Below, piece after piece: positions 35,790 to 49,316 of a DNA stretch of 64,000 bases. Within the stretch, counting starts at the first letter, position 1; each line of letters begins with the position of its first letter. The notes under the pieces are model-generated. The model did not search any database, was not told where the DNA came from, and saw nothing but the letters and a program-made list of their open reading frames with translations. Origin of the DNA: Colwellia sp. PAMC 21821 (GTDB lineage: Bacteria; Pseudomonadota; Gammaproteobacteria; Enterobacterales; Alteromonadaceae); NCBI RefSeq assembly GCF_002077175.1, contig NZ_CP014943.1, positions 310,001 through 374,000 on the forward strand, written 5' to 3'. The position numbers and the translations under genes are program-made.

Positions 35790-38201
35790 TTAATCCCTCA
35801 AGGATGCATTTAGTTCAGTTTTCAATGTATCAACCACTCGGTTAACTACGTCAGTGATATCCTTTTCTTCTAAGGTTTTATTATTATCTTGCAATGTCAT
35901 TGCTATTGCTAAGCTTTTAAAACCACTTTCTATACCATTACCTCGGTATACATCGAACAAGTTTAGATCAACTAAATAATTTCCGCCAACCTTTTCAATA
36001 AGTTGTAGTACTTTATTTGCACTAACTTGCTCATCAATCACTACAGCGATGTCACGTCTATTCGCCGGAAAGCGAGATATGTCGCGTGCTTGCGGGATAT
36101 TTTGTGTACAAACTTCAGCCAATAAAAGCTCAAAAACTAATGTGCGACCATTAAGGCCCAATTTACGTTCTAATTCAGGATGTAAGGCTCCAACGTGTCC
36201 AACTAGCACACCATTTTTGTGAATTGCAGCGGTTTGACCCGGGTGTAACGCGTCAATTTCAGCCTTAGAAAACACAAAATCACTTACGTTATTTGTTAAA
36301 CCAAGTAGTGCCTCAACATCAGATTTAATGTCATAAAAATCGCTTGCTGCTTTTTCGATGTCCCAATGTTCTTCACTACGTTGACCACTTAAAACACCGG
36401 CGATCATATTATCTTGGCGAACACCATTTTCGACACTTTCATCAGGAATAAAACGCAAACCGCTTTCAAATAGGCGTACGCGGTTTTGTTGTCGATTTTG
36501 ATTATAAGCAACAGATTGTAATAAACCGGTCCATAAACTCACGCGCATTTCTGACATTTCAGACGAAATTGGATGCGGTAAGGTCATAGTTGCTTGACCA
36601 GGATGCAATTGCGCTTGTACTTTTGGATCAACAAAACTGTAAGTTATAGCTTCTTGATAACCGCGATTAACTAACACATTACGTAATTTGCTTAACGGTA
36701 ACTGTGCTTCTTTTTGCTCACGCATGGCTAATGTTGCTTTTGGCGAAACATTAGGAATATTGTTGTAACCAAAAATTCGAGCAACTTCTTCAATTAAGTC
36801 AACTTCAATGCTGATATCAAAACGGTACGCTGGCACAACAACAGTCCAAACTTTTGCTTGGTCTGCGCCAGTTTCAGTAACATTAAAGCCTAAGCGCGTT
36901 AATATTTCAGCAACGGTTGTATCTTTAATATGATGTCCAATACGGCCATCGAGTTTTGCACGACGTAAGGTAACGGTTCGCTCAGCCGGAATATTTTCTA
37001 TCGATACAGCTTCAACGATTGGGCCGGCTTCACCGCCAACAATTTCAAGCAGTAATTGTGTTGCGCGTTCCATAGCATCACGTTGCAATTGTGGGTCAAT
37101 ACCACGCTCATAACGGTGCGATGCGTCTGTATGTAAACCATATTGACGGGCTTTGCCTAAAATAGCTAAAGGAGCAAAGAAAGCACTTTCTAAGAAAATA
37201 TCTTTTGATTCGTTAGTAACACCTGAGGCCAAACCGCCAAATATACCGGCCATAGCCAATGCTTTTTCATTATCCGCAATCACTAAGGTTTGTGTTGATA
37301 ATGTCACTTCATTACCATCGAGCAAGGTCAGCTTTTCAGCTTCATTAGCGAAACGTACGTTAATGCCGCCTGCTATTGCTGATAAGTCAAAGGCATGCAT
37401 TGGATGTCCTTGCTCAAGCAATACGTAGTTAGTCACGTCAACCACAGGGTCAATTGAGCGCGTACCACAACGGCGTAGCTTTTCTACCATCCATAAAGGC
37501 GTTTGGGCATTGATATTAATGTTTTTAATCACGCGACCTAAATAACGCGGACAGGCTTTCTCAGCTGATAAGGTAATGGCAACGGTATCGTCAATCGTTG
37601 GTGTAACCGCTGTAATTTCAGGCTCAGTTACACTTAAGTTATTTAATACACCAACTTCACGTGCAAGACCTTTTAAGCCAAGACAATCGCCACGGTTCGC
37701 CGTTAAGTCAACGTCGATAGTTACATCGTTAAGATCAAGATATTCACGCACACACATACCGATTGGCGCGTCACTTGCTAATTCCATGATGCCGTCAGCA
37801 CTTTCAGATAAACCTATTTCTGACTCACTACACAACATGCCATGCGATGGAACGCCACGAAGTTTCGCTTTCTTAATTTTAAAGTCGCCGGGTAAAACAG
37901 CGCCAACAGTTGCGACAGCAACTTTTAAACCTAAACGACAATTTTTAGCACCACAAACAATATCGGCAAGCTCGCCGTCATTGTAATCAGGTCCTAAATT
38001 AATTTTTGTTACTTGTAATTTATCCGCATCAGGATGAGGACCACATTCAACTACTTCACCAATCAATACACCGGTAAATTCACCTGCAACAGGTTCTACG
38101 GCGTCAACTTCAAGACCAGCCATGGTAATTTGATGTGCTAATTCATCTGAAGATATAGCAGGGTTTACCCACTCACGTAACCAAGATTCACTAAATTTCA
38201 T
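35790..38201 (-). CDS. pheT: Phenylalanyl-tRNA synthetase beta subunit
   Basis: An 803-residue subunit of the heterotetrameric Phe-tRNA synthetase. The N-terminal tRNA-binding domain (about 39-150) is followed by B3/B4 editing, B5 and, at the end, the FDX-ACB anticodon-binding domain ([18 protein letters not shown] onward). Length agrees with other gammaproteobacteria. Starts 12 bases after the pheS stop. Confidence 0.98.
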   Translation of the reverse strand: MKFSESWLREWVNPAISSDELAHQITMAGLEVDAVEPVAGEFTGVLIGEVVECGPHPDADKLQVTKINLGPDYNDGELADIVCGAKNCRLGLKVAVATVGAVLPGDFKIKKAKLRGVPSHGMLCSESEIGLSESADGIMELASDAPIGMCVREYLDLNDVTIDVDLTANRGDCLGLKGLAREVGVLNNLSVTEPEITAVTPTIDDTVAITLSAEKACPRYLGRVIKNININAQTPLWMVEKLRRCGTRSIDPVVDVTNYVLLEQGHPMHAFDLSAIAGGINVRFANEAEKLTLLDGNEVTLSTQTLVIADNEKALAMAGIFGGLASGVTNESKDIFLESAFFAPLAILGKARQYGLHTDASHRYERGIDPQLQRDAMERATQLLLEIVGGEAGPIVEAVSIENIPAERTVTLRRAKLDGRIGHHIKDTTVAEILTRLGFNVTETGADQAKVWTVVVPAYRFDISIEVDLIEEVARIFGYNNIPNVSPKATLAMREQKEAQLPLSKLRNVLVNRGYQEAITYSFVDPKVQAQLHPGQATMTLPHPISSEMSEMRVSLWTGLLQSVAYNQNRQQNRVRLFESGLRFIPDESVENGVRQDNMIAGVLSGQRSEEHWDIEKAASDFYDIKSDVEALLGLTNNVSDFVFSKAEIDALHPGQTAAIHKNGVLVGHVGALHPELERKLGLNGRTLVFELLLAEVCTQNIPQARDISRFPANRRDIAVVIDEQVSANKVLQLIEKVGGNYLVDLNLFDVYRGNGIESGFKSLAIAMTLQDNNKTLEEKDITDVVNRVVDTLKTELNASLRD

Positions 38202-38213
38202 TATATGGCTTTC

Positions 38214-39510
<1,297 letters not shown>

Positions 39511-40803
39511 TTACATGTTATAACCAACTTCGTCATGCTCTGTTAAATCTAAGCCGGTGGTTTCCTGCTCTTTCGAAACACGTAGACCATTAGTCATTAA
39601 CGCCACTAATTTAAACAAAATGTAAGATACAACAGCAGTATAAAGAATAGTTGAACCGATACCAATAAGTTGTACTGTGACTTGCCCTAGCATCGTAGTA
39701 ATGCCTTCAGCGTAACCAAAACCACTAAATGCTCCTAGCTCTGTTGAGGCAAAAACCCCCGCAAGTAAAGTCCCTAAAATACCGCCAATACCATGTACTG
39801 GGAATACATCTAACGAGTCATCAATTTTAAGTTTATGTTTGATATAAACCGTAGAATAAAAACAAATAATACCCGCTGAAACACCAATAATTAACGCGCC
39901 GCCCGGCCCTACGAAACCTGAAGCTGGTGTAATAGTACCAAGACCTGCAACCATGCCTGTTACGGCACCAAGTACACTGGCTTTACCAAATTTCTTCCAC
40001 TCAATAGCAGCCCAAGTAAGCGCCCCAGCAGAAGCTGAAAGATGCGTAACTAACATCGCCATTGAAGCATCACCATTAGCAGCTAACGCACTACCGCCAT
40101 TAAAGCCAAACCAACCTACCCATAGCATACCCGCGCCAGTGACTGTCATAGTGAGGTTGTGAGGTAACATAGGTGTTTTTGGAAAGCCGTGACGCGGCCC
40201 AAGCACTAACGCAGCCACAAGTGCCGCAACACCGGCAGTAATATGAACAACAATACCACCAGCAAAGTCATAAACGCCCATTTGTGCAAGCCAGCCGCCG
40301 CCCCAAACCCAATGAGTCACTGGAGCATAAACCACTAAAAGCCATAATCCTGAAAACAGTAACACCGCAGAAAACTTCATTCTTTCAGCATAAGCACCAA
40401 TAATTAGCGCTGGTGTTATCACCGCGAAGGTCATTTGAAATAACATAAATAAACTTTCAGGAATGTCACCTGAAAGTGACTCTTTGGTCATGCCAACCAT
40501 CAGCACTTTACTGAAATCGCCGATCCATGCATTACCTTCCCCAAAGGCAATACTGTAACCAACGATAAACCATAAAATTGATGAAAGGCCGGCAATGGCA
40601 AAACATTGCATTAAAATTGATAGAATATTTTTACGACGCACTAAACCGCCATAAAATAAAGCCAATCCCGGTAAAGTCATCAATAACACTAGTGCAGTGG
40701 CGGTTAATATCCACGCAGTATTAGCACCGTTAAGGCTTGGCTCGACCGCAAAGCTTGGAACTGAAAAGCTTAAAGCTAAAAGTGTGATAATTATTTTATT
40801 CAT
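39511..40803 (-). CDS. amtB: Ammonium transporter
   Basis: A 430-residue Amt/Mep/Rh channel. The signal-like first segment ends in SVPSFA, and eleven membrane helices follow. Family motifs are present: LALFYGGLVRRKN near the start, HWVWGGGWL, GGIVVHITAGVAALVAALVLG (with one pore histidine) and FPVHGIGGILGTLLAG (with the second). The ATG at 40803 is chosen; a GTG four codons upstream is less likely. Forms an operon with glnK 69 bases upstream; GlnK gates AmtB at high nitrogen. Confidence 0.97.
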   Translation of the reverse strand: MNKIIITLLALSFSVPSFAVEPSLNGANTAWILTATALVLLMTLPGLALFYGGLVRRKNILSILMQCFAIAGLSSILWFIVGYSIAFGEGNAWIGDFSKVLMVGMTKESLSGDIPESLFMLFQMTFAVITPALIIGAYAERMKFSAVLLFSGLWLLVVYAPVTHWVWGGGWLAQMGVYDFAGGIVVHITAGVAALVAALVLGPRHGFPKTPMLPHNLTMTVTGAGMLWVGWFGFNGGSALAANGDASMAMLVTHLSASAGALTWAAIEWKKFGKASVLGAVTGMVAGLGTITPASGFVGPGGALIIGVSAGIICFYSTVYIKHKLKIDDSLDVFPVHGIGGILGTLLAGVFASTELGAFSGFGYAEGITTMLGQVTVQLIGIGSTILYTAVVSYILFKLVALMTNGLRVSKEQETTGLDLTEHDEVGYNM

Positions 40804-40872
40804 TTTTACATCCACTATTTATTTCTTATTTTGGCTTAACACAGCCAAATGTATCAACGCGATAAGGCAAGT

Positions 40873-41506
<634 letters not shown>

Positions 41507-41532
41507 TAAAAAAGCCCCGCTATTGCGAGGCT
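41507..41532 (-). terminator. Terminator of purC
   Basis: On the minus strand, AGCCTCGC / GCGGGGCT (one mismatch) closes an AATA loop, followed by six T. It is 24 bases past the purC stop. Confidence 0.85.
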
Positions 41533-41555
41533 GTTTAATGCTTAATCTCTAAAAC

Positions 41556-42659
41556 CTAGTCAATCAGTTGATATTCATCACGTAATATATCAATAATTTC
41601 TTGTTTAGGATTTTGCGATAATACAATTTTTTTACCGATAACTTTTTCTGCAATCGCAAGGTAAGTTGCAGACAAGTCCATTAACACTGAGGCTGGTAAC
41701 TCATTCTCACGAGCCAGTGCCTCACGTTCTGTCATCCGGTCTTTATTCAAAAGAATATCAGGATCAGGGAAGTGACTGAGTAATAACTGACGGAAACCTT
41801 CTTTAGAGTTTTCTACAATATTGCCAGCGCGATATTGCTCGCCGTCCCAAATACGTGATGAATCAGGCGTGCCCACTTCATCCATATAAATAAGCTTGTC
41901 ATTACCATTACGGTCTTTGACATAACCAAACTCAAATTTAGTATCAACAAAAATTTGATCAAGCTTGCCTAATGCTGCTGAAATAACGTCAAAGCCTTCC
42001 GTTAATAACTTTTCGTACAAGGCAATATCTTCAGTTGACTTGAAATTAAAAGCAGCGAAGTTATCTTCAATATTTTTACGCGTAATATTGACGTCATCAA
42101 CGGCTGGTACGCCAGGAATATCCTGTAAAATACCTTTAGTTGATGGTGTTTGCAGTAATTGTGGTAACTTACTGTCTTTTTCTAGGCCATCGCTGAGTTC
42201 AATACCACAAAATTCACGTTCGCCTTTAGCATACGAGCGCCACATTGAACCGGTGATATATTGGCGACATATAGCTTCTATCATCACAGGTTTAGCTTTT
42301 TGCACGATCCAAACAAACGGGTGCGGAATATCCAGAATATGGCTATCCGCTAAACCTTGCTCTTTAAATAATTTAAACCAATGATTAGAAATGGCATTTA
42401 ATGCTGCACCTTTGCCAGGAACACCTTTCATGCCTCCCTCACCGTGCCAAATACAGTCAAATGCTGAAATTCGGTCACTGATCACCATAATCGCTAAAGG
42501 TGTATCTTGTGCAACATCATAGTTTTTTTCTTGAATTAAGCGACGACTGTCAGCTTGAGTTAACCAATAAACAGAACGTACTTTACCGCTATGAACAGCA
42601 ACATCAGTACGGATAGGCAAATCATTATTTACCGCTAGAATTTGATCAGCAAGACTCAT
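41556..42659 (-). CDS. purC: Phosphoribosylaminoimidazole-succinocarboxamide synthase
   Basis: A 367-residue SAICAR synthetase, the long form common in Alteromonadales. It joins aspartate to CAIR in purine biosynthesis. Motifs: [11 protein letters not shown] near the start, [50 protein letters not shown] and [12 protein letters not shown]. Single gene with its own terminator. Confidence 0.97.
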   Translation of the reverse strand: MSLADQILAVNNDLPIRTDVAVHSGKVRSVYWLTQADSRRLIQEKNYDVAQDTPLAIMVISDRISAFDCIWHGEGGMKGVPGKGAALNAISNHWFKLFKEQGLADSHILDIPHPFVWIVQKAKPVMIEAICRQYITGSMWRSYAKGEREFCGIELSDGLEKDSKLPQLLQTPSTKGILQDIPGVPAVDDVNITRKNIEDNFAAFNFKSTEDIALYEKLLTEGFDVISAALGKLDQIFVDTKFEFGYVKDRNGNDKLIYMDEVGTPDSSRIWDGEQYRAGNIVENSKEGFRQLLLSHFPDPDILLNKDRMTEREALARENELPASVLMDLSATYLAIAEKVIGKKIVLSQNPKQEIIDILRDEYQLID

Positions 42660-42820
42660 AATAAGACCTTTACTTCCTATAATTAAATTAAACTTTTAAA
42701 CTAAACTTTTAAATAAACAGGCTTGATTTGGATTTGATAAACCAGCTTAGTTACGGTTCATTTTATATGATTTGAATTTTCCTGACTTTTCAGTCAATTT
42801 TTTTAATTTCTAAAAAAGAA

Positions 42821-42841
42821 AAGGACGCCATAGGCGTCCTT
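42821..42841 (-). terminator. Terminator of the infC-rpmI-rplT operon
   Basis: Perfect stem AAGGACGCC / GGCGTCCTT with a 3-base loop, followed on the minus strand by TTCTTTTTT. Lies 23 bases past rplT. Confidence 0.9.
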
Positions 42842-42863
42842 ATCTCAGAGCTAATATCTCAAA

Positions 42864-43223
<360 letters not shown>

Positions 43224-43235
43224 CTATCTCTCCTA

Positions 43236-43430
43236 TTAACCGTGACGTAAAAGTTTTTTAACTGACTTAATGTCAGCTGCGGCGATCATGCATTTAGCAC
43301 GAAGATGACGCTTAACTTTAGTACGGCGTTTAGTCAAAATATGACGAAGACCGGCTTGTTTAAATTTATAGCCTGTGGCTGTCTGTTTAAAGCGCTTTGC
43401 AGCACCTTTATTGGTTTTCATTTTAGGCAT
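43236..43430 (-). CDS. rpmI: 50S ribosomal protein L35
   Basis: A 64-residue basic protein, [20 protein letters not shown] to the end, the full normal length. Between infC and rpmI lie 180 bases where the L20 translational operator is found in E. coli; the structure was not folded here. Confidence 0.98.
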   Translation of the reverse strand: MPKMKTNKGAAKRFKQTATGYKFKQAGLRHILTKRRTKVKRHLRAKCMIAAADIKSVKKLLRHG

Positions 43431-43610
43431 GTTAATAACTCCGCATTGTTATGCCAAATATAAAGTAAACTAGGCGAGAATTTCTAAGCGCTTAGCGGTT
43501 AAGCTAAGATATTGAACTCTACTTGTAGGCCTTGTTTACCAGCTTAAAGATAATAGCGGTGAGCTAAATATTTCGAAAAATACGTAGCTGCTTGTAAAAC
43601 CGGGTATTAT

Positions 43611-44159
43611 CTATTTTTTAGGGGCTAAGACCATCACCATTTGACGCCCTTCCGCTCTACGAGGGAAAAACTCGACTACGGTCAATTCTTCTAAATCGTT
43701 TTTAACGCGAGTTAGAATTTCAAGACCGAGTTCTTGGTGGGCCATTTCACGGCCACGGAAACGTAATGTTACCTTGACCTTGTCGCCGCCTTCTAAAAAG
43801 CGCTTCAGGTTGCGTAGTTTTACCTGATAATCGCCTTCATCTGTTCCAGGACGGAATTTAATTTCCTTAACCTGTATTTGTTTCTGGTTTTTACGTTGTT
43901 CTTTCTGCTCTTTAGCCTTTTCATAGATAAACTTACCGTAATCCATAACTCGACAAACAGGAGGTTTTGCTGTTGGGCTGATTTCTACAAGATCGACACC
44001 TGCGTCCTCTGCTTGGTCCATAGCTTCATCTAATGTAACTATGCCACCGGGTTCGCCGTCATATTTAATTAAACGAACTTCATTGCCCAGAATACCTGTG
44101 ATTAACTCATTTAAGCGATGCGCCGGCTCTTTTTGTCCGCCACGTTGTCCACCTTTAAT
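43611..44159 (-). CDS. infC: Translation initiation factor IF-3
   Basis: A 182-residue IF-3 with N-domain [15 protein letters not shown], the [25 protein letters not shown] linker and the C-domain [13 protein letters not shown]. Start choice is unusual: an ATG at 44165 lies only 3 bases after GGAGG, while the next-but-one codon, ATT at 44159, lies 9 bases after it and begins the conserved I-K-G-G. An AUU start is the well-known basis of IF-3 autoregulation, so ATT is preferred. The ATG frame would give 184 residues. Confidence 0.93.
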   Translation of the reverse strand: MKGGQRGGQKEPAHRLNELITGILGNEVRLIKYDGEPGGIVTLDEAMDQAEDAGVDLVEISPTAKPPVCRVMDYGKFIYEKAKEQKEQRKNQKQIQVKEIKFRPGTDEGDYQVKLRNLKRFLEGGDKVKVTLRFRGREMAHQELGLEILTRVKNDLEELTVVEFFPRRAEGRQMVMVLAPKK

Positions 44160-44257
44160 AGCCATGTTCCTCCAAAGAACGTTGTGACCAAGTAAGCACT
44201 AGTTTTAGCTTACTTGGGTTAAATAATAATATTACGTGTTTTTTTATTTCAAAGTGC

Positions 44258-46168
44258 TTATCGACGGTTTTTAACTTCGTCCGATAATTTAGTAATAAAG
44301 TCGTCTACCGACATTGTACCTAAATCTTCACCACTTCGAGTTCGTACTGCAATTTCGCCAGTTTCCATTTCTTTATCACCGACAACTAACAAATACGGAA
44401 CACGCTTTAAAGTATGCTCGCGGATTTTAAAGCCTATCTTCTCATTTCTCAAGTCTAGTTTTGCTCTAAATCCACTTTCTTTCAGTTTTTTTGCAACTTT
44501 TTGACAATATTCGTCTTGTTTGCCCGTAATATTCATCACAGTTGCTTGAATTGGCGATAACCACGTTGGAAATTTGCCAGTGTACTCTTCAATCAAAATT
44601 CCGATAAAACGTTCAAGTGAACCTAAAATTGCACGATGGATCATGACCGGAATGTATCTTTCGTTGTCTTCACCAACATAAGTTGCGCCTAAACGCTCTG
44701 GCAAAGCAAAATCGAGTTGTACAGTACCACATTGCCAAGCACGTCCCAAACAATCCATTAAAGTGAATTCAATTTTAGGACCGTAAAATGCGCCTTCGCC
44801 TGGTAAATATTCAAAAGCGATATCACTATCGGTTAATGCTTGGGCAAGACCGGCTTCAGCTTTATCCCAAATTTCATCACTACCAATACGATTTTCTGGT
44901 CGAGTAGACAATTTTACCACAATATCTTTAAAACCAAATGAGCTATACACGTCGTATACCATTTCGATACATTTGGTGACTTCGGCTTGCACTTGTTCTT
45001 CCATACAGAAAATATGTGCGTCATCTTGAGTAAAGCCACGTACGCGCATTAAACCATGTAAAGACCCTGAAGGTTCATTACGGTGACAACAGCCAAATTC
45101 AGCTATGCGCAGTGGTAAATCGCGGTAAGACTTTAACCCTTGGTTAAATATTTGTACATGTCCTGGACAGTTCATCGGTTTAATCGCGTATTCACGCTTT
45201 TCAGACTCAGTGGTAAACATGCCATCAGCATATTTATCCCAATGACCTGACTTTTCCCAAAGACTGCGGTCCATCATCATCGGTGCTTTAACTTCGTCGT
45301 AATCATATTCGTGTAATTTTTCACGAATGAATTTCTCTAACTCTGTATAAATAGTCCAACCATCGTTATGCCAAAACACCATGCCTGGTGCTTCTTCTTG
45401 CCAATGGAAAAGATCTAAGGTTTTACCAATTTTACGGTGATCACGTTTTTCAGCTTCAGCTAATCGTACTATATAAGCTTTAAGTTGCTTTTTATCAGCC
45501 CAAGCGGTGCCGTAAACACGTTGCAACATTTTGTTGTCTGAATTACCACGCCAATAAGCACCCGCAACTTTCATCAATTTAAAATGATGACAATGACGCA
45601 TGCTCGGTACGTGTGGTCCACGACACATATCAATATATTCTTGATGATGATAAAGCGCAGGGGTATCTGACTTATCGATATTCTCATCAAGAATTTGTAA
45701 TTTATAACTTTCGCCACGCTCAGTAAACGCGTCGTAAGCGTCTTGCCACGTACCGGTTTTCTTAACAACTTCGTAGCCGGTACGCGCTAATTCTGTCATG
45801 CGCTTTTCTAGCTTAACTAAATCGTCTTCGGTAATTGACTCTTCTAGGTCAACATCGTAATAGAAACCGTTATCGATTGTCGGCCCAATGGCCATTTTGG
45901 TATTAGGCCATAACTGCTTAATAGCATGGCCTAATAAATGCGCGCAAGAATGACGGATGATCTCAAGACCTTCGCTGTCTTTACTGGTAATAAGTTGCAG
46001 CGCTGCATCTGCTTTAATTAATTCACAAGCATCGACTAACTCGCCATTGATGCGACCAGCAATGGTGGCTTTTGCCAATCCAGGACCGATATCTAAGGCA
46101 ACGTCCATTACAGAAACAGCTTGTTCAAAAGAGCGTTGACTACCGTCGGGAAGCGTAATTACAGGCAT
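44258..46168 (-). CDS. thrS: Threonyl-tRNA synthetase
   Basis: A 636-residue class II synthetase starting [16 protein letters not shown] at ATG 46168, after AAAGGA; nine extra upstream codons are rejected. Domains: TGS (1-63), editing SAD domain with [16 protein letters not shown] and [13 protein letters not shown], catalytic core with [14 protein letters not shown] and [21 protein letters not shown], and the anticodon-binding C-terminal domain. First gene of thrS-infC-rpmI-rplT. Confidence 0.98.
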   Translation of the reverse strand: MPVITLPDGSQRSFEQAVSVMDVALDIGPGLAKATIAGRINGELVDACELIKADAALQLITSKDSEGLEIIRHSCAHLLGHAIKQLWPNTKMAIGPTIDNGFYYDVDLEESITEDDLVKLEKRMTELARTGYEVVKKTGTWQDAYDAFTERGESYKLQILDENIDKSDTPALYHHQEYIDMCRGPHVPSMRHCHHFKLMKVAGAYWRGNSDNKMLQRVYGTAWADKKQLKAYIVRLAEAEKRDHRKIGKTLDLFHWQEEAPGMVFWHNDGWTIYTELEKFIREKLHEYDYDEVKAPMMMDRSLWEKSGHWDKYADGMFTTESEKREYAIKPMNCPGHVQIFNQGLKSYRDLPLRIAEFGCCHRNEPSGSLHGLMRVRGFTQDDAHIFCMEEQVQAEVTKCIEMVYDVYSSFGFKDIVVKLSTRPENRIGSDEIWDKAEAGLAQALTDSDIAFEYLPGEGAFYGPKIEFTLMDCLGRAWQCGTVQLDFALPERLGATYVGEDNERYIPVMIHRAILGSLERFIGILIEEYTGKFPTWLSPIQATVMNITGKQDEYCQKVAKKLKESGFRAKLDLRNEKIGFKIREHTLKRVPYLLVVGDKEMETGEIAVRTRSGEDLGTMSVDDFITKLSDEVKNRR

Positions 46169-46218
46169 GTGTTTTCCTTTGTTCAGTGGCGACACACACT
46201 AAGTGCCGCTTGAGTATA

Positions 46219-46386
46219 AATAATACCAAGTGAAATAAATAATCGATCATTCTAAGATGGTTTAAATGTCCAATATCTGCGTTACTTTCAATCCCAATAG
46301 CCAGCTATTGCTCAATCAAGTGCCTTAATCTTGAATATTTATACTCGCTTATAATTGCTCACTTACTTAATTCAATTGGTATAATA
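46219..46386. repeat. Miniature inverted-repeat element, copy 2 (intact)
   Basis: A 168-base unit with imperfect terminal inverted repeats: left TACCAAGTGAAATAAATAAT and right TTAATTCAATTGGTATAAT. It matches both halves of the element split by the insertion sequence at 11.5-13.1 kb. It has no open frame and lies just upstream of thrS. Confidence 0.78.
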
Positions 46387-46582
46387 ATTTTTATAACAAC
46401 ATTATTGATTATTAAACAATTAATGACGCTATATAATGCTAAATTCGATACTATATCGGTGGCTATTAACACAATGAAATGAAAATAATAAAATTTGCGT
46501 TAAAGCGAGCACGGGAATATAGGGTAATTCGCTATAATTTGCAATGCACAGGACGAGTATATTGAGCCAGCAAGTAAAAAAA

Positions 46583-47293
46583 ATGATGACATTAAAAGTG
46601 CGGATGATTTTCAGTGCTTTGCTTAGCTTATATTCAATTAATAGTTTAGCGATACAAAACACTGCTGAAATAGCCAGTAAAGCCAATGATAAAGCTCAAG
46701 AAATGCCTTGGAAATTATGGCGTACAGACGATTATTTCAAGGTAAGCTATCGTATAGATAGCGTGAAAAATTTAATTGAAATAAAAGCACAAGCTGAGCT
46801 TACATCAACGCTTGCTGGTTTTCTTTACTTTATTGAAGACTTAGAAATGACATCTCACTGGTTAGACAATGCAGAGTCAGCGGTAATGATTAGTGAAATA
46901 GCGACTAATGAACATATTTTCAAAACTCGTTTCAAAAGTATATGGCCATTTTCAGCACGCGAGATAGTGGTTTATTCTCGATATTGGCAGAATCAGGATC
47001 TATCGATAGAAATTTTGCTTGAAGACTATGGTGATAACATTGCAAAGACCGATGACGCCATTCGCATGCAAGTGTTAAGCGCGCATTGGAAAATTATACC
47101 GACTCAGCCTGAGCGCATAAGTATTACTTATCAGTTTAAGGTTGACCCTAAAGGTAACATTCCACAATGGCTAGCCAAACCGATGGCACTTAACAGTATT
47201 TGGACCACACTCAATAATATGAGAGAGCAGTTACCTAAAAGTAAATTCCAGCAACAAATTAAAACCGATATTCAAGAAATACAACATAACTAA
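46583..47293 (+). CDS. START domain-containing protein
   Basis: About 236 residues: a signal peptide (IFSALLSLYSINSLA) followed by a lipid-binding START-like domain. The run KLWRTDDYFKVSYRIDSV, SWPFSAREIV-type segment (KSIWPFSAREIVVYSRYWQ) and the long C-terminal helix PKSKFQQQIKTDIQEI resemble periplasmic START proteins of Alteromonadales. Start codon is uncertain: ATG doublet at 46583/46586, or 46604. A small frame on the opposite strand (46429-46686) is a shadow. Lipid ligand unknown. Confidence 0.78.
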   Translation: MMTLKVRMIFSALLSLYSINSLAIQNTAEIASKANDKAQEMPWKLWRTDDYFKVSYRIDSVKNLIEIKAQAELTSTLAGFLYFIEDLEMTSHWLDNAESAVMISEIATNEHIFKTRFKSIWPFSAREIVVYSRYWQNQDLSIEILLEDYGDNIAKTDDAIRMQVLSAHWKIIPTQPERISITYQFKVDPKGNIPQWLAKPMALNSIWTTLNNMREQLPKSKFQQQIKTDIQEIQHN

Positions 47294-47341
47294 CTAATGC
47301 ATGAATCAAATGAATGCTAAGTTAGCTTCAAAGTTATTTAC

Positions 47342-47416
47342 TTCACTTCAAAAGTACAGTGTTCACTTCAAGGTTAAAGAGTTCACTTCAAGATACTGTC
47401 ACGGTAACTTGAAGTG
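47342..47416. repeat. TTCACTTCAA repeat with 20-base period and matching inverted copy
   Basis: TTCACTTCAA occurs at 47342, 47362 and 47382, exactly 20 bases apart. CTTGAAGTG at 47408-47416 is the perfect complement of the last CACTTCAAG, giving a 9-bp hairpin. Lies between two convergent genes and might act in termination, though no T run follows. Confidence 0.75.
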
Positions 47417-47473
47417 CCTGATCGCCATAATGAGTTAAGGCTTAGAATAGATAATTAACTGATTGTTTATACG

Positions 47474-49120
47474 TTATTGGTGGTTTTTAAGCATAGAAAG
47501 CGCCATAGCTTCAGCGACTTTAATCCCATCAATACCTGCAGATAAAATACCGCCTGCATAACCTGCACCTTCACCCGCTGGATACAAACCTTTGGTATTA
47601 ACACTTTCTAAGCTGTCTTTATCACGGGTAATATTAATAGGAGACGAAGTTCGAGTTTCAACAGCCGTTAAAGTGGCATCGGCCATTGAGAAACCTTTTA
47701 TTTTTCGCTCAAACGCAGGTAGTGCTTCACGAATAGCTTCAATAGCATAAGCAGGTAAGGTTTCACTTAAATCACAGTACTTCACACCCGGCTTATATGA
47801 GGGTTCAACAACACCGTGCTCACCACTTTTTCGTCCGGCTAAAAAGTCACCCACTAATTGCACAGGTGCATCGTAGTTTTCACCGCCGAGTTTAAATGCG
47901 GTTTCTTCAAGTCGGCGTTGAAACTCAATGCCGGCAAGTACGTTATCTTTACTGCCATTTTCATCATAATCTTCTGGAGATATTCCAACGACAATGGCGC
48001 TATTAGCGTTACGTTCATGACGTGAATATTGGCTCATGCCGTTTGTAACCAAGCGGCCTTCTTCAGATGCCGCTGCGACTACCGTGCCACCAGGGCACAT
48101 ACAAAAACTATAAACTGAACGGCCATTTTTACAATGGTGAACAAGCTTGTAGTCAGCCGCACCTAATATCGGGTTACCGGCATTATCGCCAAAACGAGCA
48201 TCGTCAATTACCGATTGTTCATGTTCAATTCTAAAACCAACTGAAAAAGGTTTGGCTTTAATAAAAACACCTTTTTTATGCAACATTTCAAACGTATCAC
48301 GGGCACTATGTCCAATAGCTAGCGCAATATGTTTTGTATTAATGACCTCACCCGTTGCTAACGTTAAGCCAGTAACTTGCATATTGTCGCTGTTATCATC
48401 TGCTTGGGTAAAATGAATATCATCAACACGCTGGTCAAAACGCACTTCACCACCAAGGCGATGTATTTCAGCACGCATTTGTTCAACCATAGTCACCAAT
48501 TTAAAAGTACCGATGTGCGGCTTGCTTACGAATAATATTTCGCTTGGCGCACCCGCATCAACAAACTCGTGCAGCACTTTACGGCTATAATGTTTTGGAT
48601 CTTTAACTTGGCTGTAAAGCTTGCCGTCAGAAAACGTACCCGCGCCACCTTCACCAAATTGAACATTAGATTCTGTATTAAGAATTTTTTTCCGCCAAAA
48701 GCCGAAAGTATCTTTAGTACGCTGACGTACTTCACTACCACGCTCTAAAATAATGGGGTTAAAGCCCATTTGCGCTAACAGTAACCCTGCAAATAAACCA
48801 CAAGGTCCCATACCAATGACGACTGGGCGCTCGGTTAGGTTTTCTGGCGCTTGTCCAACAAACTTATAACTAGTATCTGGGCTGGCTTTAATATTTTGAT
48901 CACTTGAATGTTCAGCAAGCAGCTGTTCATTCTTTGTAGTCTCTACATCTAAGGTATACATCAAAATAATTTTGCTCTTTTTACGCGCATCGTAACCACG
49001 TTTAAAGATTGAAAAACTTGTTAGCTGCTCAGCAGTGATTTTCAATGTTGCAAGAATGACTTGCTCTAAGTCTTCAGGTTGATGATTTAGCGGTAATTTG
49101 ACGTTAGTTAAACGCAACAT
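47474..49120 (-). CDS. FAD-dependent oxidoreductase (COG2509)
   Basis: A 548-residue flavoprotein. The dinucleotide-binding motif GMGPCGLFAGLLLAQMG (about 103-119) is followed by FGEGGAGTFSDGKLY, GHSARDTFEML, a CMCPGGTVVAAASEEG segment and the C-terminal GLYPAGEGAGYAGGILSAG. This is the COG2509 group of uncharacterised FAD dehydrogenases. The ATG at 49120 starts the conserved MLRLTNVKLPL; the open frame extends 25 codons upstream. It is divergent from fdxA; a ferredoxin partnership would be guesswork. Confidence 0.9.
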   Translation of the reverse strand: MLRLTNVKLPLNHQPEDLEQVILATLKITAEQLTSFSIFKRGYDARKKSKIILMYTLDVETTKNEQLLAEHSSDQNIKASPDTSYKFVGQAPENLTERPVVIGMGPCGLFAGLLLAQMGFNPIILERGSEVRQRTKDTFGFWRKKILNTESNVQFGEGGAGTFSDGKLYSQVKDPKHYSRKVLHEFVDAGAPSEILFVSKPHIGTFKLVTMVEQMRAEIHRLGGEVRFDQRVDDIHFTQADDNSDNMQVTGLTLATGEVINTKHIALAIGHSARDTFEMLHKKGVFIKAKPFSVGFRIEHEQSVIDDARFGDNAGNPILGAADYKLVHHCKNGRSVYSFCMCPGGTVVAAASEEGRLVTNGMSQYSRHERNANSAIVVGISPEDYDENGSKDNVLAGIEFQRRLEETAFKLGGENYDAPVQLVGDFLAGRKSGEHGVVEPSYKPGVKYCDLSETLPAYAIEAIREALPAFERKIKGFSMADATLTAVETRTSSPINITRDKDSLESVNTKGLYPAGEGAGYAGGILSAGIDGIKVAEAMALSMLKNHQ

Positions 49121-49316
49121 ATTGTGTATCCAAAGCGAGACTAGGGTAAAAATTGGCGCTATTTTACCTGATAGTACTAGCGATACCAAACACAAAGCTA
49201 AAACAATAATTGAATTTGTTCGCTAGCAAGGTATGATCCGCCTATTAGTCGCAGAAATGTAGTCGCATAAATGCGGATAAATTTGAACCACCAACAGATA
49301 AACTAAGCAGAGTAAA

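Noticed and set aside
46429..46686. 85-codon hydrophobic frame antisense to the START-domain gene
   Set aside because: It is the complement of the signal peptide region and leader of a credible gene; AT-rich complement gives false hydrophobic frames.
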